Source: Epilithonimonas arachidiradicis
Lineage (GTDB): Bacteria; Bacteroidota; Bacteroidia; Flavobacteriales; Weeksellaceae
Reading direction: 5' to 3'
Assembly: GCF_003610695.1 (NCBI RefSeq)
Contig: NZ_RAQH01000008.1
Location: 124,001 to 188,000 of the forward strand
Length of the DNA stretch: 64,000 nucleotides
Shown here: positions 1-8,282 of the stretch, one piece after another
Layout of the letters: the number at the start of each line of letters is the position of its first letter
Numbering within the stretch: position 1 is the first letter of the stretch
Position numbers and translations under genes: made by a program
Notes under the pieces: generated by a model
Seen by the model: only the letters and a program-made list of their open reading frames with translations
Databases searched by the model: none
Told to the model about the DNA's origin: nothing

Positions 1-1
1 A

Positions 2-1669
2 AAAGAATTCATAGATAAAGAAGTCGTTCCGAATAAGGAAAGATTCGAGAAAAAAGATTATGCTTACACGGAAGAAGTAATGCGTAAAATCGGTGAAATG
101 GGATTCTTGGGAATCGCTGTTCCTGAAGCTTACGGCGGTTTGGGAATGGGATTCGTAACGACAATGCTGGCTTGCGATTACATCTCTGGAACGACTGGTT
201 CATTAGCAACTGCTTATGGTGCGCACACAGGAATTGGAACGCTTCCTATCTTACTTTACGGAACTGAAGAACAAAAGCAAAAATATCTTCCGGATTTGGC
301 TGCTGGAACTAAATTCGGAGCGTATTGTTTAACCGAGCCGGATGCAGGTTCTGATGCCAACAGCGGAAAAACAAGAGCAAAACTTTCGGAAGACGGAAAA
401 CATTACATCATCAACGGACAAAAAATGTGGATTTCCAATGCAGGATTTGCTGATACCTTCACTTTGTTTGCGAAAATCGATGACGACAAAAACATCACTG
501 GATTTGTAATCAACCGTTCTGAATTGGAAAATCCGGAAAGTCTGACTTTCGGAGAGGAAGAACACAAATTGGGAATCCGTGCGTCTTCTACGCGTCAGGT
601 TTTCTTCAATGATATGAAAATTCCTGTTGAAAATCTTTTAGGAGAAAGAAATAATGGTTTCAAAATCGCACTTAATGCACTTAACGTTGGTCGTATCAAA
701 TTGGCTGCAGCTTGTCTGGATGCACAAAGAAGAATTCTTAATTATTCATTGACTTATTCTACAGAGAGAAAACAATTTGGTGTTTCTATCAATACATTTG
801 GAGCGATTCGTAAGAAGTTGGCGGAAATGGCAACTGGCGCTTTCGTGAGTGAAGCTGGTTCTTACAGAGCTGCGAAAAATGTAGAAGACAAAATCGAAGA
901 ATTGGTTGCCGGCGGAATGAACCACGAGCAGGCAGAACTGAAAGGTGTGGAAGAATTTGCAGTTGAATGTTCTATCCTGAAAGTTTTTGTATCAGATTTG
1001 GCGCAACATACAGCCGATGAAGGTATCCAAATCTTTGGCGGAATGGGATTCTCCGAAGATACACCAATGGAAGCGGCCTGGAGAGATTCAAGGATTTCCA
1101 GAATCTACGAAGGAACCAACGAAATCAACAGACTTTTGGCTGTTGGGATGTTAATCAAACGGGCAATGCAAGGCAAAATCGATTTGTTAACACCTGCGAA
1201 AAACGTCGCTAAAGAATTGATGAGCATTCCGTCTTTTGACATTCCTGATTATTCGGAATATATGTCTGAGGAAAAAGAAGTGATTAAGAACTTGAAGAAA
1301 GTATTCTTAATGGTTTCCGGTTCTGCGCTTCAAAAATATATGATGGACATCGAGAAACAACAGCATTTGTTATTAAACGCTTCCGAAATTCTGAACCAAA
1401 TCTATATGGCAGAATCCGCCATCCTGAGAGCTGAGAAACATTTCTCAACAGATTCTGTGGAAGCGGCAATGGCAAGGCTGAACCTTTACAAAGCGGTTGA
1501 AATCATCACAACCAACGCCAAAGAAGGTATAGTTTCTTTCTCAGAAGGCGACGAACAAAGAATGATGTTAGCAGGACTGAGACGTTTCACAAAATATGTA
1601 AATACTCCTAATCCAATTGCTTTAACAGAACAAATTGCCACTCATTTTATTGAGAAAGGTTTTTATTAA
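2..1669 (+). CDS. Acyl-CoA dehydrogenase, 5' end outside window
   Basis: FAD-dependent acyl-CoA dehydrogenase, which oxidises an acyl-CoA to the enoyl-CoA in fatty-acid beta-oxidation and passes electrons to ETF. The frame is open back to the window edge: residues reading KEFIDKEVVPNKERF precede the first internal ATG at 80, so the gene is cut on the left and at least 555 residues remain. Visible signatures are CLTEPDAGSDANSG, the QIFGGMGFSEDTPMEAAWRD segment, and IYEGTNEINR, whose Glu is the usual catalytic base in several family members. The long C-terminal extension after that motif is typical of the roughly 600-residue FadE-like subgroup. A diverged copy of its last 59 bases lies at 6694-6752. 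Confidence 0.95.
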   Translation, partial: KEFIDKEVVPNKERFEKKDYAYTEEVMRKIGEMGFLGIAVPEAYGGLGMGFVTTMLACDYISGTTGSLATAYGAHTGIGTLPILLYGTEEQKQKYLPDLAAGTKFGAYCLTEPDAGSDANSGKTRAKLSEDGKHYIINGQKMWISNAGFADTFTLFAKIDDDKNITGFVINRSELENPESLTFGEEEHKLGIRASSTRQVFFNDMKIPVENLLGERNNGFKIALNALNVGRIKLAAACLDAQRRILNYSLTYSTERKQFGVSINTFGAIRKKLAEMATGAFVSEAGSYRAAKNVEDKIEELVAGGMNHEQAELKGVEEFAVECSILKVFVSDLAQHTADEGIQIFGGMGFSEDTPMEAAWRDSRISRIYEGTNEINRLLAVGMLIKRAMQGKIDLLTPAKNVAKELMSIPSFDIPDYSEYMSEEKEVIKNLKKVFLMVSGSALQKYMMDIEKQQHLLLNASEILNQIYMAESAILRAEKHFSTDSVEAAMARLNLYKAVEIITTNAKEGIVSFSEGDEQRMMLAGLRRFTKYVNTPNPIALTEQIATHFIEKGFY

Positions 1670-1690
1670 ATAGTCAATCTAATTATAACC

Positions 1691-1726
1691 AAAAGCGCAT
1701 CAGAAATTTCTGATGCGCTTTTTTTA
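1691..1726 (+). terminator. Rho-independent terminator of acyl-CoA dehydrogenase
   Basis: The perfect arms AGCGCATCAGAAA and TTTCTGATGCGCT are followed by a run of seven T. It lies 21 bases after the dehydrogenase stop. The leading A-run may let it also serve the convergent minus-strand gene. Confidence 0.9.
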
Positions 1727-1737
1727 TTCATTATATT

Positions 1738-2943
1738 TTATTGTGGAATTGGCTTCTCTATGAAATTGCCGTGTCCGTCATTTTCCTTATAACTATTTAT
1801 TTTTCCATCAATGAAGTATGCGTGACTACGTTTATTCCCATTTTCATAATAGGTTATCACTTCTTTTGGTTTTTCGTTTTCATCATAAAATTGATGAATA
1901 ATTAATTTTCCTGTTTTAGTGTTAGTTGCTTTTACCTCCGTAACTTTGCCACTATTAAAAATTGTTTCAATTTTGTAATCACCTTCATATCTTATCGTAG
2001 TTCCATTTTGCTGGTTTGGTTTATTATTAGTAACGACTTCACTTTCTAAATCTATTGCAAAAGGTATTCTAAATCTATATTTAACAATGTTTCCATTCAA
2101 TTTTGCGGGAGTCCACTTCTCTTTCACTAAACTTACCGCCCTTGAAGCAGCATCATTTAATTGTAAGTTATTTCCGGATGCCTGAATATTAGATATAGTT
2201 CCATCTTTTTCTACAAGAAAAGTAACTTCTGTTTTTGCTTTCCCGCTTCCTGCAATATCGGAAGTGTCAAAATTCGCAGCTGCTTTTTGGCGAAATGCAT
2301 TAATGCCTCCCGGAAAATTGGGAATTTCATCGACTGTCTCATAGATTTCTGCTTTTTGACTATTGTTAATAGAAGGATTATTATAATTATTATAGTTTTT
2401 GGAATTTGAATTGCTTTGTGATATATTATTACTATTTTGAGCATTTTCCAAGTTGTTGTTTCCATTGTGATTGTTACTTCCTTTATTGTTACAGTTTGTT
2501 GGAATATTTGGAGTGCCATTATCACATTCTGCATAACACATATCTCTGCTACTTGAATTCCCACAACTGAATGCTGTTTCTCCGAAACAAACATTGTTGA
2601 TTTTTATAATCCAATGCTCTCGGCTGTTTTTTGTAAACCGTTCAGTTCCCGAATTTGATATTTCAGAATTTGACTGAATTGTAATTCGATTGTTGGGTCC
2701 ATTTTCTTCAAATGCATCCCCTGATAAATCCCAACTATAATTAAAATGAACGTTTTTGTTATATGTGCTTTTAAACTTAATCCACCATTGATAATCTCCT
2801 TTATTACTATATTTTGAACTACCTACTTTATAATAAATTCCTCTAAAGCAATCCATTTGTGTCCATTCACCAATCCATTTTTCTTGTCCAAAACATAAAT
2901 TAATGAAGAATAAAAGAAGCATAAATAAAATCTTTGTTTTCAT
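1738..2943 (-). CDS. Secreted protein with Asn-rich linker, TonB C-terminal domain and MORN-like tail
   Basis: 401 residues. Residues 1-20 are a signal peptide ending CFGQ. Residues 21-140 are an unrecognised Cys- and Trp-containing domain. Residues 141-196 are an Asn/Ser-rich low-complexity linker. Residues 205-297 resemble the TonB C-terminal domain (start VDEIPNFPGG, middle EVTFLVEKDGTISNI, then VKEKWTPAKLNGNIVKYRFR). The tail 320-390 has MORN/antitoxin-like strands (YKIETIFNSGK, EVITYYENGN). A true TonB energy transducer has an uncleaved N-terminal membrane anchor; this one seems exported, so a role in energising receptors is doubtful. It faces the dehydrogenase convergently. Confidence 0.75.
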   Translation of the reverse strand: MKTKILFMLLLFFINLCFGQEKWIGEWTQMDCFRGIYYKVGSSKYSNKGDYQWWIKFKSTYNKNVHFNYSWDLSGDAFEENGPNNRITIQSNSEISNSGTERFTKNSREHWIIKINNVCFGETAFSCGNSSSRDMCYAECDNGTPNIPTNCNNKGSNNHNGNNNLENAQNSNNISQSNSNSKNYNNYNNPSINNSQKAEIYETVDEIPNFPGGINAFRQKAAANFDTSDIAGSGKAKTEVTFLVEKDGTISNIQASGNNLQLNDAASRAVSLVKEKWTPAKLNGNIVKYRFRIPFAIDLESEVVTNNKPNQQNGTTIRYEGDYKIETIFNSGKVTEVKATNTKTGKLIIHQFYDENEKPKEVITYYENGNKRSHAYFIDGKINSYKENDGHGNFIEKPIPQ

Positions 2944-2976
2944 AGTGTTATATTTTTTATATTGATAGCATCAGAA

Positions 2977-3615
2977 TTACAGCGATATTTGTCCAGTTTT
3001 AATATTTCCTTTTCTATAGGCTGTTTGCAAAAGTTCTATATATTTGGTTCCATTTGCTGTTTGGTTAAATCGAAAACTAACCCACCCTTTAACCTTGTAT
3101 TCTATTTGATTGTTGTTTTTATATCGGGTAAAGTTATATCCTGCGTAGTATGTTTTATTTATTATAATCCCAACAGGACTTCCAAAGAAACCCGATACAT
3201 TGGTTGCCTGTAAGTCTAACTGTAAAAAATTTGTACCTGGCTGATTACTTACTTCGACTCCTTCTTCCAGCAATGTATTTCCTGCTGCATTTTTCTGAAA
3301 TGAAAAGAATTCGTTGGGATTAGTATTCGTATTGATGAAGCTAACATTTATAATTGTGGTAGAAAAAGCATTTGGATCTTTTGAACTCATAAGCTTAAAT
3401 TCCTGATAGTTTCCCCAAAAATTGGGTAACTTTATTGCATTTATATTAGAACCTCCGTATAGGAGCATTGAACTTTCACTTACACTAAAATTTCGCAAAT
3501 ATATTTGATCTGCTTCCTCCACTTGTATGATACTTTCCTTTTCTTCTATATTATCGCTAGAACACGAAAAGCAAATAAAAATCGCTAATCCAAAAAATAA
3601 CATTTTTGTTTTCAT
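2977..3615 (-). CDS. Hypothetical lipoprotein
   Basis: 212 residues with a lipoprotein signal (hydrophobic stretch then ICFSCSSD; the second Cys is the likely lipidation site), so it is probably anchored in a membrane facing the periplasm or cell surface. The body has no motif I recognise. It lies 33 bases upstream of the TonB-C-domain gene and 9 bases after the stop of the next upstream gene, so the three minus-strand genes may form one operon. Confidence 0.7.
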   Translation of the reverse strand: MKTKMLFFGLAIFICFSCSSDNIEEKESIIQVEEADQIYLRNFSVSESSMLLYGGSNINAIKLPNFWGNYQEFKLMSSKDPNAFSTTIINVSFINTNTNPNEFFSFQKNAAGNTLLEEGVEVSNQPGTNFLQLDLQATNVSGFFGSPVGIIINKTYYAGYNFTRYKNNNQIEYKVKGWVSFRFNQTANGTKYIELLQTAYRKGNIKTGQISL

Positions 3616-3624
3616 ATTTTTATT

Positions 3625-3978
3625 TTAATAAATTGTTGTAAGCACTAAAGTTATTTTATTAAGATTAAGAAATTCCTCGAATAATTCGGGATTACTTATG
3701 TTTTCCAAAGCTTCTTGATAAGACACTTCTTTCTTTTCTTTTTGACCTTTGGAAATATATTCAAGATATAGAGATAGAGTACAAAAGTTTAAAACTTCTT
3801 CTTTTTTCATTTTAGGGTTAAGAATTGAGAAGATAGAATGTTCTCCCAATTCGTAAACAAAAAAGGTTTTTTCAGTATTTTTGATTTCGGTTCTAAGTAA
3901 AACTTTGTTTTCTCTATTAAGTTGTTGGGCATTTAATGATATTAAGTTGACTACCATTAAAATAAATAGGATTTTCAT
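3625..3978 (-). CDS. Hypothetical small secreted protein
   Basis: 117 residues. The N-terminus MKILFILMVVNLISLNAQQ is a cleavable signal peptide with an AQ-type site common in Flavobacteriia. The rest is Lys/Glu-rich with no recognised domain. It is the first gene of the minus-strand trio 1738-3978 and is transcribed away from the divergent histidine kinase at 4101. Function unknown. Confidence 0.65.
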   Translation of the reverse strand: MKILFILMVVNLISLNAQQLNRENKVLLRTEIKNTEKTFFVYELGEHSIFSILNPKMKKEEVLNFCTLSLYLEYISKGQKEKKEVSYQEALENISNPELFEEFLNLNKITLVLTTIY

Positions 3979-4048
3979 AGCAATGTATATTTTATTATCT
4001 CAAAGCTATGTCCAAAAAACTTCAACACATTTATACATCTCCCTAATC

Positions 4049-4069
4049 TTTTCCTAGGATTTTTCCTAG
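4049..4069 (+). repeat. Tandem direct repeat upstream of histidine kinase
   Basis: TTTTCCTAG occurs at 4049-4057 and again at 4061-4069, a 12-base period. It sits 23 bases upstream of the -7 box of the kinase gene, where an activator could bind. The regulator is unknown. Confidence 0.5.
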
Positions 4070-4091
4070 TCAATCACGAAAAATTTATTTG

Positions 4092-4099
4092 TAAATTTG
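4092..4099 (+). promoter_or_regulatory. -7 box of histidine kinase promoter
   Basis: TAAATTTG matches the Bacteroidota TAnnTTTG -7 element. Transcription would start about 4104, essentially at the start codons, so the mRNA may be leaderless or nearly so. No clear TTG -33 element is present, which fits activator dependence. Confidence 0.55.
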
Positions 4100-4100
4100 A

Positions 4101-6029
4101 GTGATGATGAAAAATCTACTTATTGCAATGTTCTTGTTTATTGGAATTTGGATTGCTTCCCAAATGAAAGCCGATACAATGTTTGTAAATGGAGGTAACT
4201 GGATTCCTCTCTTTTCTAAGTCCTCATACTATATTGACAGCAGCAACTCAAAAAATGTTTTCCAGATTAGTCAAATCAATAATAATTTTAGAAAAGTAGA
4301 CCATCCTTCCAATCTTATTCTGAAAAAGCAGACCAAAACAGTTTGGGTACATACTTACATAAAAAATACTGGTAACAGAAAAGATTATTGGCTGGGAATA
4401 TATTCTCAACTGGATATTCTTAATGTATATAGAAAAACAGAACAAGGTGTTGTACTTTTAAAAAAATATAATATTTCTTACGCTAATAAGCAGGATATTC
4501 CGGAGATTCGGTTTCATTATGTTCCCTTCGTACTTAATAAGAGCGAAATTGCAGAAATCTATATGGAGATACGGAATCCTCGTTACTATCAAAATATTTA
4601 TTCGGATTTTACCACTCCTATTGAAAACCTCTTTTGGGAGAATGGATTTTATTGGGAAATAGGTTTTGTCATTGGTGTTAGCTTTATAATTGCGGTTTTA
4701 AGTTTAGTGGTGGGCATTATTCTGAGGCGGAGATTTTACTTCTTGTATTCTTTATATCTTGCTTTGATTGCTATAATTGTAATTAGGGAAGAATTTTTTA
4801 TTAATATTATTAAAGTCCCTTTCTTATACTATTCAATTCTGAAAACCAATTCTCTCTTTTTGCTTGTCATTGCAATGGGGCTGAGTATGAAGATTATGAC
4901 AGGATTTTTGGACTTTAGAAAAAAAAATGGCGGGCAGTTCAGAGTACTCAATACAATTTTTGATTTTTATGTTACATTTGGGATTCTTGCCAGTCTTTGG
5001 TTTTATATAGATTACGCCAATACAACCTTTGACAATCCTATCTATAATGGTATCTGGAATATTTCAATTGGGCTCTCTGCTCTGGCGGTTCTGATACAGA
5101 TAACAATATTAATCTGGCTGGGATTACAAAATAAGAGACCATCGCTAGGTATTCTGGCAGCACTATTATTCGGCTTTATCAATCCTGTAACTTATTTTTT
5201 CAATTATTCCCGAATTTTGACAATATATGAAATCAGCCATCCCAATTACTTTTATTATGTTTTGTTGCTGGAGATTTTCATAATGGGAATTGCCATAGCA
5301 TACAGCTATCGCAAAATCAAATCACAATATATATCAACCCTGGAAGATAAGCTGAAACTGGAAGAAGAAAACGGCAAAATAAAACAAATGGAGGAAGAGA
5401 AAATAAAGCAAAGCATCCTGGAATCTCACGAGCAGCTTCTGAAAAACCTTTCCAAAGACCTGCACGACGATATAGGACAAAAATTGAGCATCATCAATTT
5501 CTCTGTGGAGAATCTAAGATTTGCAGTGTTCTCCAAAGAATCAATTAACGAGATAAGAAGTTCTATTTTGGAAATATCGGATTCTGTAAGAGACCTTAGT
5601 CACTGGCTAAATGATTTCAGTATTGGTAAAAATACCATTGATGAAATAATACTGAATGAGGTGGAACGTATCAGAAAAACAAACATTATAAAAATTAATT
5701 TTGAAAAAATAAATAATTCCTCAAAAAACTATGGAACCAGTACAGAAGAAAACATTATACTTTACAGATGTTTCCAGGAGAGTATTAATAACATCCTAAA
5801 ACATTCTGATGCTTCTCAAATAAATATAATAATAGATTACACAAATATAATATCCATCAGCATTGAAGACAATGGAAATGGTTTTGATGTCAACAGCCAA
5901 TTCGGAAACGGCATCAAGAATATAAAAGAAAGAGCAACCCTCATTGGATTTTCTTGTACAATACAATCTAATCCGGAAAAAGGAACCAAAATCTCAATTT
6001 ACAAAAATGATAAACCTAGTAATCACTGA
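4101..6029 (+). CDS. 7TM sensor histidine kinase (7TMR-DISM/HisKA_3 type)
   Basis: 642 residues from the GTG at 4101; ATG codons at 4104 and 4107 are equally possible starts. Layout: signal or first membrane segment (about 1-20), an extracytoplasmic sensor domain resembling 7TMR-DISMED2 (25-180), seven membrane helices (about 190-410), a coiled coil (425-450), a HisKA_3-type dimer with phospho-acceptor His about 455 in KDLHDDIGQKLS, then a HATPase with ESINNILKHSDA, DNGNGFD and GNGIKNIKERA. It autophosphorylates and passes phosphate to a response regulator. The regulator gene overlaps its 3' end by 23 bases, so the two form a pair. The signal is unknown. Confidence 0.88.
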   Translation: MMMKNLLIAMFLFIGIWIASQMKADTMFVNGGNWIPLFSKSSYYIDSSNSKNVFQISQINNNFRKVDHPSNLILKKQTKTVWVHTYIKNTGNRKDYWLGIYSQLDILNVYRKTEQGVVLLKKYNISYANKQDIPEIRFHYVPFVLNKSEIAEIYMEIRNPRYYQNIYSDFTTPIENLFWENGFYWEIGFVIGVSFIIAVLSLVVGIILRRRFYFLYSLYLALIAIIVIREEFFINIIKVPFLYYSILKTNSLFLLVIAMGLSMKIMTGFLDFRKKNGGQFRVLNTIFDFYVTFGILASLWFYIDYANTTFDNPIYNGIWNISIGLSALAVLIQITILIWLGLQNKRPSLGILAALLFGFINPVTYFFNYSRILTIYEISHPNYFYYVLLLEIFIMGIAIAYSYRKIKSQYISTLEDKLKLEEENGKIKQMEEEKIKQSILESHEQLLKNLSKDLHDDIGQKLSIINFSVENLRFAVFSKESINEIRSSILEISDSVRDLSHWLNDFSIGKNTIDEIILNEVERIRKTNIIKINFEKINNSSKNYGTSTEENIILYRCFQESINNILKHSDASQINIIIDYTNIISISIEDNGNGFDVNSQFGNGIKNIKERATLIGFSCTIQSNPEKGTKISIYKNDKPSNH

Positions 6030-6651
6030 TGACCATAAAATTCTGAGACAAGGCATTATAAAACTTCTAAAAAACCTCGGCGATTACAACATTCTTGCTG
6101 AACTTAATGATGGTGAAGAACTGCTTCGGAATTTCGGGACTCTCAAAGAAAAAGCAGACCTCTTTATATTAGACCATTCTCTTCCTAAAAAAAGCGGAAT
6201 AGAAATCCTCACAGAGCTACAATCTATACTGAACGAAGAAAAATTTCTTATTCTTACACAAAATGATTCTGTAAATATCAAATCTCAATTTTATAAATTG
6301 GGAGCCAGAGGCTTCTTATCTAAAACCTGCACAGGAGAAGAACTAAAAGAAGCTATTGAACAAATCATCAACACCGGATATTTTAATCTTCAGGAGAATA
6401 TCAAAATGTTGAGAAAAAATGACCCTGACTTCAGTCCAATTTTCTTCCTTAGTAAAAAAGAACTGGAACTGATAAAATGGATTTGCTGTGAGGAAGAATA
6501 TACATATGAACAAATTGCATCCAAAATGAATATCAGTATAAAAACAGTAGACTATTATCGGAATAACCTGTTCGAAAAATTCAATATCAGCTCAAAAACA
6601 GGATTGGTTTTATTATCTCATAAACATAAACTTACACCTCCTTTTTTGTAG
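6007..6651 (+). CDS. NarL/LuxR-family response regulator
   Basis: 214 residues from the ATG at 6007. The frame is open back to 5944, but that part overlaps the kinase, and the receiver fold begins MINLVITDDHKILRQG. The receiver has the acidic pair D8-D9, phospho-acceptor D56 in LFILDHSLPKKSG, and the conserved Lys in GARGFLSKTCTG. The C-terminal GerE-type HTH reads YEQIASKMNISIKTVDYYRNN. It is the cognate regulator of the overlapping 7TM kinase. Targets are not shown; the neighbouring secreted-protein genes at 1738-3978 are candidates by position only. Confidence 0.9.
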   Translation: MINLVITDDHKILRQGIIKLLKNLGDYNILAELNDGEELLRNFGTLKEKADLFILDHSLPKKSGIEILTELQSILNEEKFLILTQNDSVNIKSQFYKLGARGFLSKTCTGEELKEAIEQIINTGYFNLQENIKMLRKNDPDFSPIFFLSKKELELIKWICCEEEYTYEQIASKMNISIKTVDYYRNNLFEKFNISSKTGLVLLSHKHKLTPPFL

Positions 6652-6693
6652 AAAATGTCAATAATTTAATACAAAACCTATTTTCTGTCCATT

Positions 6694-6752
6694 ATCCAAT
6701 TGCATTGACAGAAAAAATTGCCGCTCATTTTATTGAGAAAGGTTCTTATTAA
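6694..6752 (+). pseudogene. Remnant of acyl-CoA dehydrogenase 3' end
   Basis: These 59 bases match the last 59 bases of the dehydrogenase gene (1611-1669) at about 54 positions by eye, including the in-frame stop. They read IPIALTEKIAAHFIEKGSY-stop against PIALTEQIATHFIEKGFY-stop. Weaker similarity continues about 15 bases past the stop. Three of the five differences change the amino acid. There is no open frame upstream, so it is a relic and not a gene. Confidence 0.85.
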
Positions 6753-6774
6753 ATAAGCAATTTGATTGAAATAA

Positions 6775-6806
6775 TAAACCCTCTGAATTTTTCGGAGGGT
6801 TTTTAT
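6775..6806 (+). terminator. Terminator after the dehydrogenase remnant
   Basis: The arms AAACCCTCTGA and TCGGAGGGTTT flank a short T-rich loop, with a T-rich tail. It follows the relic stop by 24 bases, the same arrangement as at the intact gene, and can end the kinase/regulator transcript. It may also act for the convergent minus-strand gene. Confidence 0.8.
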
Positions 6807-6825
6807 TTTATTAATTTATTAAAAA

Positions 6826-7704
6826 TTAGAACTTGCGGAATTCATCATACTTTAGAACCAAAAAATCGTGATAATTAGATAAAATGTCAATATCATTTCG
6901 AACATCTTCTTTTACATTAACTTCTAACTCTTTATAAGCGAATTCTTTACTAATAATCAAATTGAATATTATTACAGCATAAAGTAAATTTGGCTTAGGC
7001 GAGTTCCATTCATAATTTAGTGTGAAAAATTCACCGTCTTGAGAAATATGATGTTGAACCAAATCTTGCCAATTTCCGTGAATGGAATGACTAGATAAGC
7101 CATAAAAAATATTATAAGTTTGACTTAAATTATCAGTTACGTTTATCTTATCTAATCTCTTTTTTAAATTTTTCCAACTCGAACTTCTATTAAGTTCTTC
7201 AATTTCAAAATCTGATATATCAAAAGAATTAGAAATCGATTTTTTCATACTTTTTTCAATTGGAAGTTCTTCTCCATTTCTATTTCTTATATTTTCTTCA
7301 ATATTATTATAAAATTCTTTTTCTGTAATCAATGAATTTTTCACATAATTCTTAAAAATATTCGTTTCTCCATTTTTAAGAAAATACAAAATATTAATTT
7401 GTGTCTCATATACACATCGACATAAAATAAAACATATTTCTAGCTTGTTTTCACATACATTTTGAAGCAGTGAAGTATTTAGTTTAGTTAATCTAATAAT
7501 ATTTCCTCCAAGTATTGCTTCATCTCTATTTAGTTTTTTTGGAATGCCTTTAAAATCAAAATATCTGAGATGAATAATTTTGTGTAAGAGAGCAATTGAG
7601 TTTTTATGGAGTTCAACATTTGCACTCATAAATTCACCTTCACTTATGAAATTGGATATTTCTTCTTTTGTAAACTTTAATTTTATTTTATGCATTTCTA
7701 TCAC
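6826..7704 (-). CDS. Hypothetical protein, possibly DUF5677-like
   Basis: 292 residues, no signal peptide, mostly helical, Lys/Asn-rich and very AT-rich. Features are an N-terminal helical segment with ALLHKIIHLRYFDFKG, a central ICFILCRCVYETQINILYFL helix, and a C-terminal YGLSSHSIHGNWQDLVQHH motif. A conserved Tyr-x-x-Ser-x-His near the end after a central Arg-Glu-type helix recalls DUF5677 proteins, but I am not certain. A run of TTTATTA precedes it without an obvious promoter. Possibly horizontally acquired together with the next gene. Confidence 0.55.
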   Translation of the reverse strand: MIEMHKIKLKFTKEEISNFISEGEFMSANVELHKNSIALLHKIIHLRYFDFKGIPKKLNRDEAILGGNIIRLTKLNTSLLQNVCENKLEICFILCRCVYETQINILYFLKNGETNIFKNYVKNSLITEKEFYNNIEENIRNRNGEELPIEKSMKKSISNSFDISDFEIEELNRSSSWKNLKKRLDKINVTDNLSQTYNIFYGLSSHSIHGNWQDLVQHHISQDGEFFTLNYEWNSPKPNLLYAVIIFNLIISKEFAYKELEVNVKEDVRNDIDILSNYHDFLVLKYDEFRKF

Positions 7705-7748
7705 TTATTTATCTAAGTACATTCATTTTAAATTTCCGTCAAATGACA

Positions 7749-8282
7749 TTATTCCTTAAAAGTCCAAACATTAGCAACTTCAAAATGTCTGTAGAATAAT
7801 ATCCAATTTGTTTTTTCTGAAATTATAATTACATTGTCTGAACTTGCATATAAAAAATCAGTCCAATATTTTAAAAATATTTCTTTCGTTGTTTTCAAAA
7901 CAGTTTTACGTTGCCAAGAAACCAGAATATCTTCATTCCAAGGTCTCAGAATTACCTCCAATTGATTTCGAAATTTTTCAACTTTTTCCTGATTTTCTGA
8001 ACTCGCACTCATCCAATCAGTTTCAGAATATTTATCATCTAAATAATTTTCGTTTTCAAAAAAAGCAATAATTTTATTTAATCTTTTAGATTCATCTTCG
8101 GATAATGCTAAAATTAATTCTTTTTCAGACTCAGAAATATCAGGATTATGAGTTTTATCAAATCTCCATCCCAATTCAAAATTTTCTAATGGAATTATTT
8201 CTCTAATATCTATTTCAATGTTCACGTAGTTATTTTTAAATAATTTATTATAGCAGGAACTTAATAAAATTTTAAAATTCAA
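7749..8282 (-). CDS. Hypothetical protein coupled to DUF763 gene
   Basis: 177 residues, acidic and Trp-rich, with no recognised domain or signal peptide. The only reasonable start is a TTG at 8282-8280 that overlaps the TGA stop of the upstream DUF763 gene (TTGA), suggesting translational coupling. The next Met lies too far inside to be a start. The C-terminus (EKTNWILFYRHFEVANVWTF) looks like folded protein, so this is unlikely to be a chance frame. Much more AT-rich than the DUF763 gene it follows. Confidence 0.6.
   Translation of the reverse strand: MNFKILLSSCYNKLFKNNYVNIEIDIREIIPLENFELGWRFDKTHNPDISESEKELILALSEDESKRLNKIIAFFENENYLDDKYSETDWMSASSENQEKVEKFRNQLEVILRPWNEDILVSWQRKTVLKTTKEIFLKYWTDFLYASSDNVIIISEKTNWILFYRHFEVANVWTFKE

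Noticed and set aside
2211-2594. 127-residue minus-strand frame within the TonB-C-domain gene
   Set aside because: It is an alternative reading of the low-complexity Asn-rich linker and its neighbours; the main frame has a signal peptide and a known domain.
5944-6006. Longer N-terminus of the response regulator
   Set aside because: The extra 21 residues lie inside the kinase gene and precede the first strand of the receiver; the ATG at 6007 gives the normal start.
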